Made by a program: the position numbers and the translations under genes | Shown: positions 1-5,372 of the stretch, one piece after another | Numbering within the stretch: position 1 is the stretch's first letter | Layout of the letters: each line of letters starts with the position of its first letter | Source: Desulfovibrio sp. | GTDB taxonomy: Bacteria > Desulfobacterota > Desulfovibrionia > Desulfovibrionales > Desulfovibrionaceae | NCBI GenBank assembly: GCA_031255035.1 | Contig: JAIRTI010000093.1 | Span: forward strand, 1-8,129 | Direction of reading: 5' to 3' | Length of the DNA stretch: 8,129 bases | The notes under the pieces: model-generated | Databases searched by the model: none | What the model was told of the DNA's origin: nothing | Seen by the model: the letters and a program-made list of their open reading frames with translations, nothing else

Positions 1-1199
1 CTGCGCACCAGTTCCTTGGCTTTGCGGGCCGCGTCGCGGGCTCTGGCCGCGTCCACGGCCTTTTCTATGATAAGTTTGATATCCTTGGGATTTTCTTCAA
101 AAAAGGTAGTGAGCTTGTCATAGACTATGCCGCCGACAATGCCGGCGACTTCGCTGTTGCCGAGCTTGGTTTTCGTCTGGCCTTCGAACTGAGGGCTGGG
201 CAGCTTGACGGAAATCACGGCCGTCAACCCCTCGCGCACGTCATCGCCCGAAAGGTTCATTTTCAACTTTTTGTTCAACTCGGAATTTTTCAGGTAGGTG
301 TTGATCGCTCTGGTTAATCCCGTTTTAAAGCCGGCCAGATGCGTACCCCCTTCCTTGGTGCGGATGTTGTTGGCAAAGGTGAGGGTGTTTTCCTTGTAGC
401 CGGTATTATATTGCAGGGCGAATTCGGCCATGATGCCCTGGGATTCGCCGTAACCGTAAATTACGCTGTGAACCGTGGCCTCGCCCTGATTCAGATCCTT
501 CACGAATTGTTCGATGCCGCCGTCAAAATGAAAGAGTTCCTTTTCGTCGGTGCGCTCGTCAATAAATTCAATCTCCAGCCCTTTGTTCAGATAGGCCAGT
601 TCTTCAAGCCTCTTGCGCAAAATTTCATAGGAAAATTCAAGCGTTTCGAAAATCTGGTCATCCGGGGTGAAGCGCACCGTGGTGCCGTGGTTCTGGGATT
701 CGCCGAGGGTGCGCAGCTCTTCCTGGGGCACGCCGCGTGAATATTTCTGGGCGTAGCGGAAGCCGCCCCGGCGTATCGTTACTTCCAGCGACTCGGACAA
801 GGCGTTGACGCAGGAAACGCCAACACCGTGCAAACCGCCGGACACCTTGTACGACGCATTGTCAAACTTGCCGCCCGCGTGCAGCTTGGTCATGACCACC
901 TGAACGGCGGGCACGCCCTCCTTGGGGTGGATGTCGACGGGAATGCCCCGTCCGTTGTCCGAGACCGAGCAGGAGCCGTCCACGTGCAGGCGCACGGTGA
1001 TCTTCGTGCAATAACCGGCCATGGCTTCATCAATGGAGTTGTCCACCACTTCGTAAACCAAGTGGTGCAGACCGCGCCCGTCCGTGCTGCCGATATACAT
1101 GGCCGGGCGCTTGCGCACTGCGGCAAGACCTTCAAGAATGGTAATGCTTGAGGCGTTATACGCCCCTTGGCTGTCAACCTTGGCTGTTTCTGCGGCCAT
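1..1199 (-). CDS. gyrB: DNA gyrase subunit B, N-terminal half (cut by left window edge)
   Basis: This is the ATPase subunit of the type IIA topoisomerase that introduces negative supercoils into DNA in the cytoplasm. From the ATG at 1199 the frame runs open for 399 codons to the edge, about half the usual ~800 residues, so the TOPRIM and C-terminal parts lie outside. Residues 1-220 form the GHKL ATPase domain: EVVDNSIDEA at about 50-59 supplies the catalytic Glu (E50) and Mg-binding Asn (N54), SDNGRGIP starts at 80 with the ADP-binding Asp (D81), and GGLHGVGVS at 121-129 is the ATP lid. Residues ~221-399 are the transducer domain, with GGTHLAGF (284-291) and QTKTKLG (341-347), whose Gln and Lys contact the ATP gamma-phosphate. 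No frameshift is seen. The start overlaps the dnaN stop (TGATG), and a GAGGA ribosome site lies inside dnaN. The frame is intact and recognition is certain; ParE is less likely because of the dnaA-dnaN context. Confidence 0.97.
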   Translation of the reverse strand, partial: MAAETAKVDSQGAYNASSITILEGLAAVRKRPAMYIGSTDGRGLHHLVYEVVDNSIDEAMAGYCTKITVRLHVDGSCSVSDNGRGIPVDIHPKEGVPAVQVVMTKLHAGGKFDNASYKVSGGLHGVGVSCVNALSESLEVTIRRGGFRYAQKYSRGVPQEELRTLGESQNHGTTVRFTPDDQIFETLEFSYEILRKRLEELAYLNKGLEIEFIDERTDEKELFHFDGGIEQFVKDLNQGEATVHSVIYGYGESQGIMAEFALQYNTGYKENTLTFANNIRTKEGGTHLAGFKTGLTRAINTYLKNSELNKKLKMNLSGDDVREGLTAVISVKLPSPQFEGQTKTKLGNSEVAGIVGGIVYDKLTTFFEENPKDIKLIIEKAVDAARARDAARKAKELVR

Positions 1200-1213
1200 C
1201 AGACCTGTTCCTC
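1197..1213 (-). promoter_or_regulatory. gyrB ribosome binding site and TGATG stop-start overlap with dnaN
   Basis: On the minus strand the dnaN stop TGA (1201-1199) shares its last base with the gyrB ATG (1199-1197). The sequence GAGGA at 1213-1209 lies 9 bases upstream of the ATG and inside the dnaN reading frame. This is the classic layout for translational coupling by a terminating ribosome. No room exists for a separate gyrB promoter between the genes, so gyrB is expected on the dnaN transcript, although a promoter within dnaN cannot be excluded. Confidence 0.85.
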
Positions 1214-2350
1214 GCTGAATTTAACGTCATCATGAATTTTCATGGGCATGATAACAACATGATAGTCAGGGTCATCGCGCCCGTCGATGCCGCAAGGACC
1301 CTCCGTGCCGGTCAGGGTAAAGGTAAGTTCGGTGGAATTGTAGTGCTCAAGGATGGTGAGCAGATTGTTGGTCGGAAAGGCTATTTTAGCTATATCGCCA
1401 TTGTATTCCACATCAAGGCTTTCAGAGGCCGATCCGACTTCCTGGCCCGTGGCCGTAATTATGGCTTCTTTCTCGCTGAGGTCAAAATAGGCGCAGCGGT
1501 TGCCTTCCGAGTTGAAAATGGCTATGCGCAACAACGCGTCCTGGGCTTCTGTCCGGGAAAGCTTGAGGGCGGAGATTTCCTCACCCTTGATCCGCGCCAA
1601 AAAGACCGAATAATCGGGGTACTGGTGGGACGACAGCGGCAGGGACAGCGATTCGGCCTTATTCTCGGTGCGCAAAAAAAGGCGCTTGTCGCCTATGTTC
1701 AGGTTGATTTCATCGTCCCCGAGCCATTTCTTCAGCTCGCCCAAATATTTTTTCTGAACGAGAATGCCTTCGGCCGGAAGAAGAGCGTACAAATCGTCAT
1801 TGACGAAACTGAGCATGGCGAACTGGAAGCCGTTCATGCCCGAGGCTTCTATCTTTCCGTCAGTGGCCGGTTTCATGAAGAAACAGGCCATGGCGTCAGC
1901 ACCTTCGTCACCGATGCAGAAGATGATGCGCTCAATAAGCTCCTGCAGGAAATCGCCTGACCAGACCACGGCACCGCTTTCGGGAAAGTCGGAAAATTTT
2001 TGAAACCAGGTGGCGTCGTTCACCGGCAGTTTGTATTTGCGTCGGCCCTGTTCGATATGCAAAACAGGCGTCTCTTCGTCAACCTTCAGGGATATCAGGC
2101 CTGCCGGCAGCCGGCGCAACAATTCCACAAAAGCCCTGCCCTGAACCCCAACAAGGCCGCTTTCCTTGACGTCAGCCGGATAAGACCCCCGGAATTCAAT
2201 ATTGGAGTCCGTGGAAAGCAGCTCCAGCCGCTGGTTTTCCGCTTTCAGCCAGATGGAACGAAGATAGGCCGCCCCGGCGCGCTGCGGGATGATGTTGGCC
2301 GCCTTCTGCAGGCCTTCGATGATTTCTTCTTTATATACTGTAAGAAACAT
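1199..2350 (-). CDS. dnaN: DNA polymerase III beta subunit (sliding clamp)
   Basis: The beta clamp is a ring-shaped homodimer that tethers the replicative polymerase and many repair factors to DNA. The 383-residue product shows the family pattern of three similar domains. The N-terminus MFLTVYKEEIIEGLQKAANI and the segment LELLSTDSNIEFRG are typical of domain 1. The C-terminal YHVVIMPMKI (to residue 372) matches the family's closing beta-strand, MPMRL in E. coli (366 residues). Here 11 more residues (373-383, HDDVKFSEEQV) follow the normal end; the DNA encoding them carries the gyrB ribosome site and start overlap. The ATG at 2350 is preceded by AGGAG with 5 bases of spacing. The gene follows dnaA by 137 bp and is co-directional with it, the standard order in bacterial origins regions. 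It may be read from the dnaA promoter, from a promoter in the gap, or both; only weak sigma-70-like matches are visible there. Confidence 0.96.
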   Translation of the reverse strand: MFLTVYKEEIIEGLQKAANIIPQRAGAAYLRSIWLKAENQRLELLSTDSNIEFRGSYPADVKESGLVGVQGRAFVELLRRLPAGLISLKVDEETPVLHIEQGRRKYKLPVNDATWFQKFSDFPESGAVVWSGDFLQELIERIIFCIGDEGADAMACFFMKPATDGKIEASGMNGFQFAMLSFVNDDLYALLPAEGILVQKKYLGELKKWLGDDEINLNIGDKRLFLRTENKAESLSLPLSSHQYPDYSVFLARIKGEEISALKLSRTEAQDALLRIAIFNSEGNRCAYFDLSEKEAIITATGQEVGSASESLDVEYNGDIAKIAFPTNNLLTILEHYNSTELTFTLTGTEGPCGIDGRDDPDYHVVIMPMKIHDDVKFSEEQV

Positions 2351-2355
2351 ATCTT

Positions 2356-2360
2356 CTCCT
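2356..2360 (-). promoter_or_regulatory. dnaN ribosome binding site
   Basis: AGGAG on the minus strand sits 5 bases before the dnaN ATG at 2350, within the run AAAAAGGAGAAGAT. It supports the chosen start. It lies only about 15 bases downstream of the last inverted-repeat arm of the dnaA-dnaN gap (2375-2382), so folding there could affect access to it. Confidence 0.8.
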
Positions 2361-2374
2361 TTTTAGAATAAGAG

Positions 2375-2395
2375 GGGCTGTGTCTATGTGCGCAA
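2375..2395 (-). other. Downstream pairing arm of the dnaA-dnaN leader (TTGCGCACA and CACAGCCC)
   Basis: On the minus strand TTGCGCACA (2395-2387) and CACAGCCC (2382-2375) are both complementary to the same upstream stretch, GGGCTGTGCGCAA (2481-2469). Together they could form about 13 base pairs with an 8-base bulge, enclosing the small hairpin at 2437-2460. This pairing competes with the hairpin at the dnaA stop codon. The complementarity is seen directly in the sequence; formation in RNA is inferred. Confidence 0.4.
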
Positions 2396-2436
2396 GTATC
2401 GTTTCTCTGCCAAATACTTATTTTTTTTGAGAACAC

Positions 2437-2460
2437 GCGGACGAACCTTCAGTCGTCCGC
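2437..2460 (-). other. Perfect 8-bp hairpin in the dnaA-dnaN gap
   Basis: The arms GCGGACGA (2460-2453) and TCGTCCGC (2444-2437) flank an 8-base loop, CTGAAGGT. In the direction of transcription the hairpin is followed 7 to 8 bases later by a run of eight A, not T, so it does not look like an intrinsic terminator for dnaA. The T-run exists only on the other strand, and there it precedes the hairpin. A role in mRNA processing or stability, or as part of a larger leader structure, is possible. Confidence 0.6.
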
Positions 2461-2465
2461 CGAAT

Positions 2466-2520
2466 GAATTGCGCACAGCCCTGGTTTTCAGACCAGAGCA
2501 AGGCACTGTTTGCGCAATTC
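2466..2520 (-). other. Long bulged hairpin spanning the dnaA stop codon
   Basis: On the minus strand GAATTGCGCA (2520-2511, coding for the DnaA tail) is perfectly complementary to TGCGCAATTC (2475-2466). Inside it, GCTCTGGT (2499-2492) pairs with ACCAGGGC (2485-2478) with one G-U pair, leaving a 6-base loop, CTGAAA, that contains the UGA stop of dnaA. The two stems are separated by 11 unpaired bases on one side and 2 on the other. No T-run follows, so a simple terminator is unlikely. The inverted repeat is observed; a function in the mRNA is inferred. Confidence 0.5.
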
Positions 2521-3813
2521 TTTCACCACATTGTGCATATTTTTGTCACTTGTCTGCAATTTCTTAATTTTTTTGATGGAATAGAGAATCGAGCTGTGAT
2601 CCCTGCCCCCAAAAAAATTGCCGGTCTGCACAAGGGAGAGCCCGACCAGTTCCCGGCACAGATAAATGGCGATGTGACGCGCATGCGCGATTCGCTGTTC
2701 TTTGCTCTTGCCGATGATATCTTCCGGGTTGAGCGAAAAATGGCGCGAAACCATGGTGGTTACGGCAGCAGGAGTCAGCGGCAGCCGTTCCTCGCTCTGG
2801 TTGAGCAGGCGTTCGGTATCCGCCGCGCCCGCGAGATCGGGCATGGCTCTGAACAAGGAAAGCCTCGTCAGCGCGCCGTTTATGCAGCGGATATCCTGGT
2901 GGCGCTGGCATAAGGAAAGCATCTGCTCTTTTGAGAGCCCCAAATCCTGGCGCAGATTTCTGCCCTGCACGTACTGGCACCGCACGTCCAGATCAGGCCG
3001 TTTTATTTCAACCACCAGGCCGCTGGTCAGCCGGGTGCGCAATTTCTGGCTGAAGGCGGAGCAGGTCGAGGGATGCTGATCCATGGCCAGAGCCAGCAAC
3101 TTGCCGCGCTCCTGGAATTTATCGATAAGCGCGGCCAGAGCTTCCTGCATGGCGGACGAGTCGGCCAGACGCTGCACATCGTCAATGCAGACGCAGTCCT
3201 CGGCGACAACGGCGTAGCGTCCGGGAGCGAGACAAAAGTTTTCAAGATAGAGGCTGTCCCCGCAGTAGACCGACAGGCCGTGGGCGCGCACCGCGTTGGC
3301 CAGGGACCAGAGGATATGGGTTTTCCCGGCGCCGCTGTGCCCGTAGAGGACAAATGGCGTGTACGGGACTTTTTCACCAGCGCGGGCCAGCACGGCCGAT
3401 TCTTTGGCAGCAGCCAGCGGAAAGTCGTTTTTGCGGTTGACTATGAAGCTGTCAAAGGTAAAGGACGAGGCCGCATCGTCTTTCGGAAAGGGGTCATTGG
3501 CGGCGCTATTGTCGCTGCAAAAGCGCTTCCGACGCTCATTTGCCGCCCGAAAAACGTGCCCGGGGCCTTGCCCTTCACGGGTCCGGCCGCTTTCGTAAAC
3601 AAAGGTGAAATTCTCGGCAAGCCGCTCGACCTGACGCTCAAAGTCCTTTTGTATGGTCAGCATGAACCAGTCTTTGAAATAGGCGTGCGGAAAAGATATT
3701 TGCAAGGTCCGGCTGTTCTCATCCACCTTCATGGACAGCGGATCAAACCAGCGGCTGAGTTCCTGGTTTGGATAAACCTTTTCAAGATGTCGGCGTAAAT
3801 CTTGTTTAAACAC
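2488..3813 (-). CDS. dnaA: Chromosomal replication initiator protein DnaA
   Basis: DnaA binds origin DnaA boxes and, as ATP-bound AAA+ oligomers, melts the origin. The 441-residue product has all four domains: domain I (about 1-75, FKQDLRRHLEKVYP..WFDPL), a variable linker (about 76-115), the AAA+ module (about 116-335) and a helix-turn-helix domain IV (about 345-441). Walker A is GHSGAGKTH (158-166), Walker B CIDD (209-212), the arginine-finger region is LRTRLTSGL (R261) and sensor 2 is IRCINGAL. The DnaA-box recognition signature GGRDHSSIL is at 402-410. Compared with E. coli, the Walker A Lys to Walker B Asp distance is about 10 residues shorter (47 versus 57), removing part of the initiator-specific helices, and several motifs are divergent. 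The start is GTG at 3813; an in-frame TGA three codons upstream rules out a longer form, and no Shine-Dalgarno sequence is visible. It follows the HD gene after 207 bp and precedes dnaN. Confidence 0.95.
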   Translation of the reverse strand: MFKQDLRRHLEKVYPNQELSRWFDPLSMKVDENSRTLQISFPHAYFKDWFMLTIQKDFERQVERLAENFTFVYESGRTREGQGPGHVFRAANERRKRFCSDNSAANDPFPKDDAASSFTFDSFIVNRKNDFPLAAAKESAVLARAGEKVPYTPFVLYGHSGAGKTHILWSLANAVRAHGLSVYCGDSLYLENFCLAPGRYAVVAEDCVCIDDVQRLADSSAMQEALAALIDKFQERGKLLALAMDQHPSTCSAFSQKLRTRLTSGLVVEIKRPDLDVRCQYVQGRNLRQDLGLSKEQMLSLCQRHQDIRCINGALTRLSLFRAMPDLAGAADTERLLNQSEERLPLTPAAVTTMVSRHFSLNPEDIIGKSKEQRIAHARHIAIYLCRELVGLSLVQTGNFFGGRDHSSILYSIKKIKKLQTSDKNMHNVVKELRKQCLALV

Positions 3814-3885
3814 GTTTTTTCAGCGAGTTACAGATATCTTACGGACAGAACGGAAAGAAAGGAAGACTCGCAGCTCCAATGGGCT

Positions 3886-3914
3886 TATCTAGCATAAAAA
3901 CAAGGGTGCTTCAA
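3886..3914 (-). promoter_or_regulatory. Candidate sigma-70 promoter for dnaA
   Basis: On the minus strand TTGAAG (3914-3909) and TAGATA (3891-3886) are separated by exactly 17 bases, and a TGC triplet just before the second box gives an extended -10 element. The expected start of transcription near 3879 would leave a leader of about 65 bases before the dnaA GTG. The -10 box matches the consensus at only three of six positions, so this rests mainly on spacing, the TG extension and location. The AT-rich palindrome at 3922-3942 lies just upstream, where an UP element or activator site would sit. Confidence 0.4.
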
Positions 3915-3921
3915 CGGCTTT

Positions 3922-3942
3922 TTGTAATTATTATAATTACAA
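3922..3942. repeat. Perfect 21-bp palindrome upstream of dnaA (possible operator or UP element)
   Basis: The arms TTGTAATTAT and ATAATTACAA are exact reverse complements around a single central T at 3932. It is almost pure A/T and lies 107 bp upstream of the dnaA start codon and about 8 bp upstream of the candidate -35 box. An odd-centred inverted repeat of 10-1-10 resembles the 7-1-7 geometry of Fur-family sites: its core TAATTAT-T-ATAATTA shares 10 of 14 positions with the PerR consensus as I recall it. It is not a clean match to the Fur or Rex consensus. It could alternatively be an AT-rich UP element or part of an unwinding region. Confidence 0.6.
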
Positions 3943-3952
3943 GACGATAGAT

Positions 3953-3984
3953 AAAAACGAAAAGATTTGCCGAAATACGCGGCA
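3953..3984 (-). terminator. Weak candidate terminator after the HD-domain gene
   Basis: Downstream of the HD gene stop, the minus strand has TGCCG (3984-3980) and CGGCA (3972-3968) with a 7-base loop, followed by a T-rich stretch of four and then five T (3963-3953). The stem is only 5 bp and the T-tract is interrupted, so termination would be partial at best. Another small hairpin, GGGAC/GTCCC with a 3-base loop, lies just before it (4009-3997) without a T-tract. Some readthrough from the HD gene into dnaA is therefore plausible. Confidence 0.35.
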
Positions 3985-4020
3985 GGGGAGTTTGAGGGGA
4001 CAGCGTCCCTCCAATGCCTT

Positions 4021-5325
4021 TTAATCAAAATCGGTAAACAGCCCGCCGATATGGATGGCGCCGAGCATGCGCTTGGCGTTTTGCTCGCGCATGCGCCAGA
4101 ACGCCTGCTGGATTTGATCCGAGGTGATGCCGTTGCGCATGGCCGTGTAGGCTTCGATATAGGCGGCCAGGGTATCGCAGATTTTCAGGGCTTCCCCGTC
4201 TTTTGGGTCAAAGGCGTTTTTGTTGTACCGACCCTGCAGGGCGTCAAAATCGACCTGGCGGACAATGCCGCCTTCGATCACGCACTCATGAAACTCCGAG
4301 CCCGTGGCAAGGCCCAGGTAATATGACAGGCGGGCGTTGACGTCGGTATGCCCTTCCTTTTGCAGGGGGGCGAAGACCCGGCGTTCGAGTTCCATTTCTT
4401 CATACTGGCGGATGAGTTCGCCCAGACCGGAAAAGGACTTTTTCACCGGAGAGATAATGTCGCGCGTGAGCACTTCCGGGAGGTCGTGAAAAAGGCCGCT
4501 GAAAAAATTGTTCACCCGGCGCGTCGGGCAGGCGTTGAAGGTAAGGCTCAAAAAATAGGCGTAGCAGGCCACGATGAACATATGTCCCATGACCGAGGTT
4601 TCCGGGATGCGCGGCGTTTGCGACCAGCGTTTTTGGAAGCGCAGTTGCCCGCAGAGATTGGCGAAACCGGCAAGGGCGGAGTTTTTTTCCGCGCCGGCAT
4701 CCTCGAAAGGGGCCCGGCGCGGCGATTTTTCGAGCCCGGCGATAAGCTCGGCCATGCCGGGCAAACGGCCGTACCCGGCCAGGCGCTCGCGAAAAACGGC
4801 GTCTATGGACGGCATTTCGTCGTCAAAATGCTCGTTCAATCCCTTGAGCAGCCTGAATTCCCAGAAGCTCGCATAGAGATGGGCGGCGGCGAGAATGTCG
4901 TCCGCCAGCCCCCCGGGCTCCGGCTGTTGCAGATAGCGGGTAAAGCGTTCCCAAAAGCCTTTGTCCAGGGGGCGCAGGTGCGGCTCAATCTCGGCCAGGG
5001 CCCAGGCGGTCAGTCGCTGGTAGTGCTCGGAATTGTCTTTGATCTGATAGAGTATGGGCGGTTTTATGTCCGTAATAATCAGCCGGAACAGGTAGTCGAA
5101 CATACCGCCCTCGACGACCTGTTGCTCCAGCGCGTGGCGCTCTTCGCGGTTTTTCCCCCTGCCGGCGGTCTGGCAGAGAAGCCAGGCGACGATCATCTTG
5201 TGCGCCTGCTTGTCTATTTCGATGAGTTCGACCGGACGCAGTTTGTCGTTCCAGCGCTTCATGTAGGAACCGGAAAAAACGAATTGCAGCAAAGATTTTC
5301 TGATGTTGCCGGACATAAAATTCAT
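4021..5325 (-). CDS. HD-domain phosphohydrolase, YfbR/HD_3-like, with degenerate N-terminal repeat
   Basis: This 434-residue cytoplasmic protein has no signal peptide or evident membrane segment. The second half (about 220-400) resembles YfbR-type 5'-deoxynucleotidases, which remove phosphate from dNMPs using a divalent metal. The visible match is RW at 233-234, His at 248, the HD pair H280-D281 in LFHDLPEVLTRDIISPVK, the equivalents of catalytic Glu and Asp at E284 and D289, and the last metal Asp at D384 in ICDTLAAYIEAY. The spacings RW to H (14) and HD to E (4) and D (9) agree with YfbR; the segment before D384 is about 35 residues longer. Residues 11-160 look like a decayed copy: RW at 24-25, H42, but R81-L82 in place of HD, then TDIKPP. 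The ATG at 5325 has no Shine-Dalgarno and sits 6 bases after the hydrogenase terminator; ATG at 5316 is an alternative. The substrate is unknown. The HD family is certain, while nucleotidase activity is inferred. Confidence 0.85.
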   Translation of the reverse strand: MNFMSGNIRKSLLQFVFSGSYMKRWNDKLRPVELIEIDKQAHKMIVAWLLCQTAGRGKNREERHALEQQVVEGGMFDYLFRLIITDIKPPILYQIKDNSEHYQRLTAWALAEIEPHLRPLDKGFWERFTRYLQQPEPGGLADDILAAAHLYASFWEFRLLKGLNEHFDDEMPSIDAVFRERLAGYGRLPGMAELIAGLEKSPRRAPFEDAGAEKNSALAGFANLCGQLRFQKRWSQTPRIPETSVMGHMFIVACYAYFLSLTFNACPTRRVNNFFSGLFHDLPEVLTRDIISPVKKSFSGLGELIRQYEEMELERRVFAPLQKEGHTDVNARLSYYLGLATGSEFHECVIEGGIVRQVDFDALQGRYNKNAFDPKDGEALKICDTLAAYIEAYTAMRNGITSDQIQQAFWRMREQNAKRMLGAIHIGGLFTDFD

Positions 5326-5331
5326 TGATTG

Positions 5332-5360
5332 AAAAAAGGCGGGCGACCGAAGCCGCCCGC
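5332..5360 (-). terminator. Strong rho-independent terminator of the hydrogenase operon
   Basis: On the minus strand GCGGGCGGC (5360-5352) pairs with GTCGCCCGC (5347-5339), a 9-bp stem with one G-U pair closed by a UUCG tetraloop in its stable C(UUCG)G context, followed by C and six T. It begins 12 bases after the stop of the large-subunit gene, as expected for an operon end. It finishes only 6 bases before the ATG of the HD-domain gene. Confidence 0.92.
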
Positions 5361-5372
5361 TGTGTGAAAGTG

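Noticed and set aside
1148..1960. Plus-strand open frame of 270 codons opposite dnaN
   Set aside because: Shadow of the clamp gene, with no ribosome site or domain.
2356..2395. Separate dnaN promoter in the gap
   Set aside because: Only poor -35/-10 pairs can be drawn (for example TTGCGC with TTATTC at 18 bp), too weak to list.
2437..2460. Intrinsic terminator between dnaA and dnaN
   Set aside because: The hairpin is followed by A residues, not T, in the direction of transcription of these genes.
2531..2539. Single DnaA-box-like site (ATATGCACA on the minus strand)
   Set aside because: One near-match inside the dnaA coding sequence with no companions; expected by chance.
3814..4020. Replication origin (oriC) in the gap upstream of dnaA
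   Set aside because: The gap is AT-rich and in the usual place, but I see no cluster of DnaA boxes (TTATNCACA or close variants) on either strand. The palindrome alone is not enough.
4348..5328. Plus-strand open frame of 326 codons opposite the HD-domain gene
   Set aside because: Antisense to a protein with conserved HD-family residues; no ribosome site or recognisable domain.
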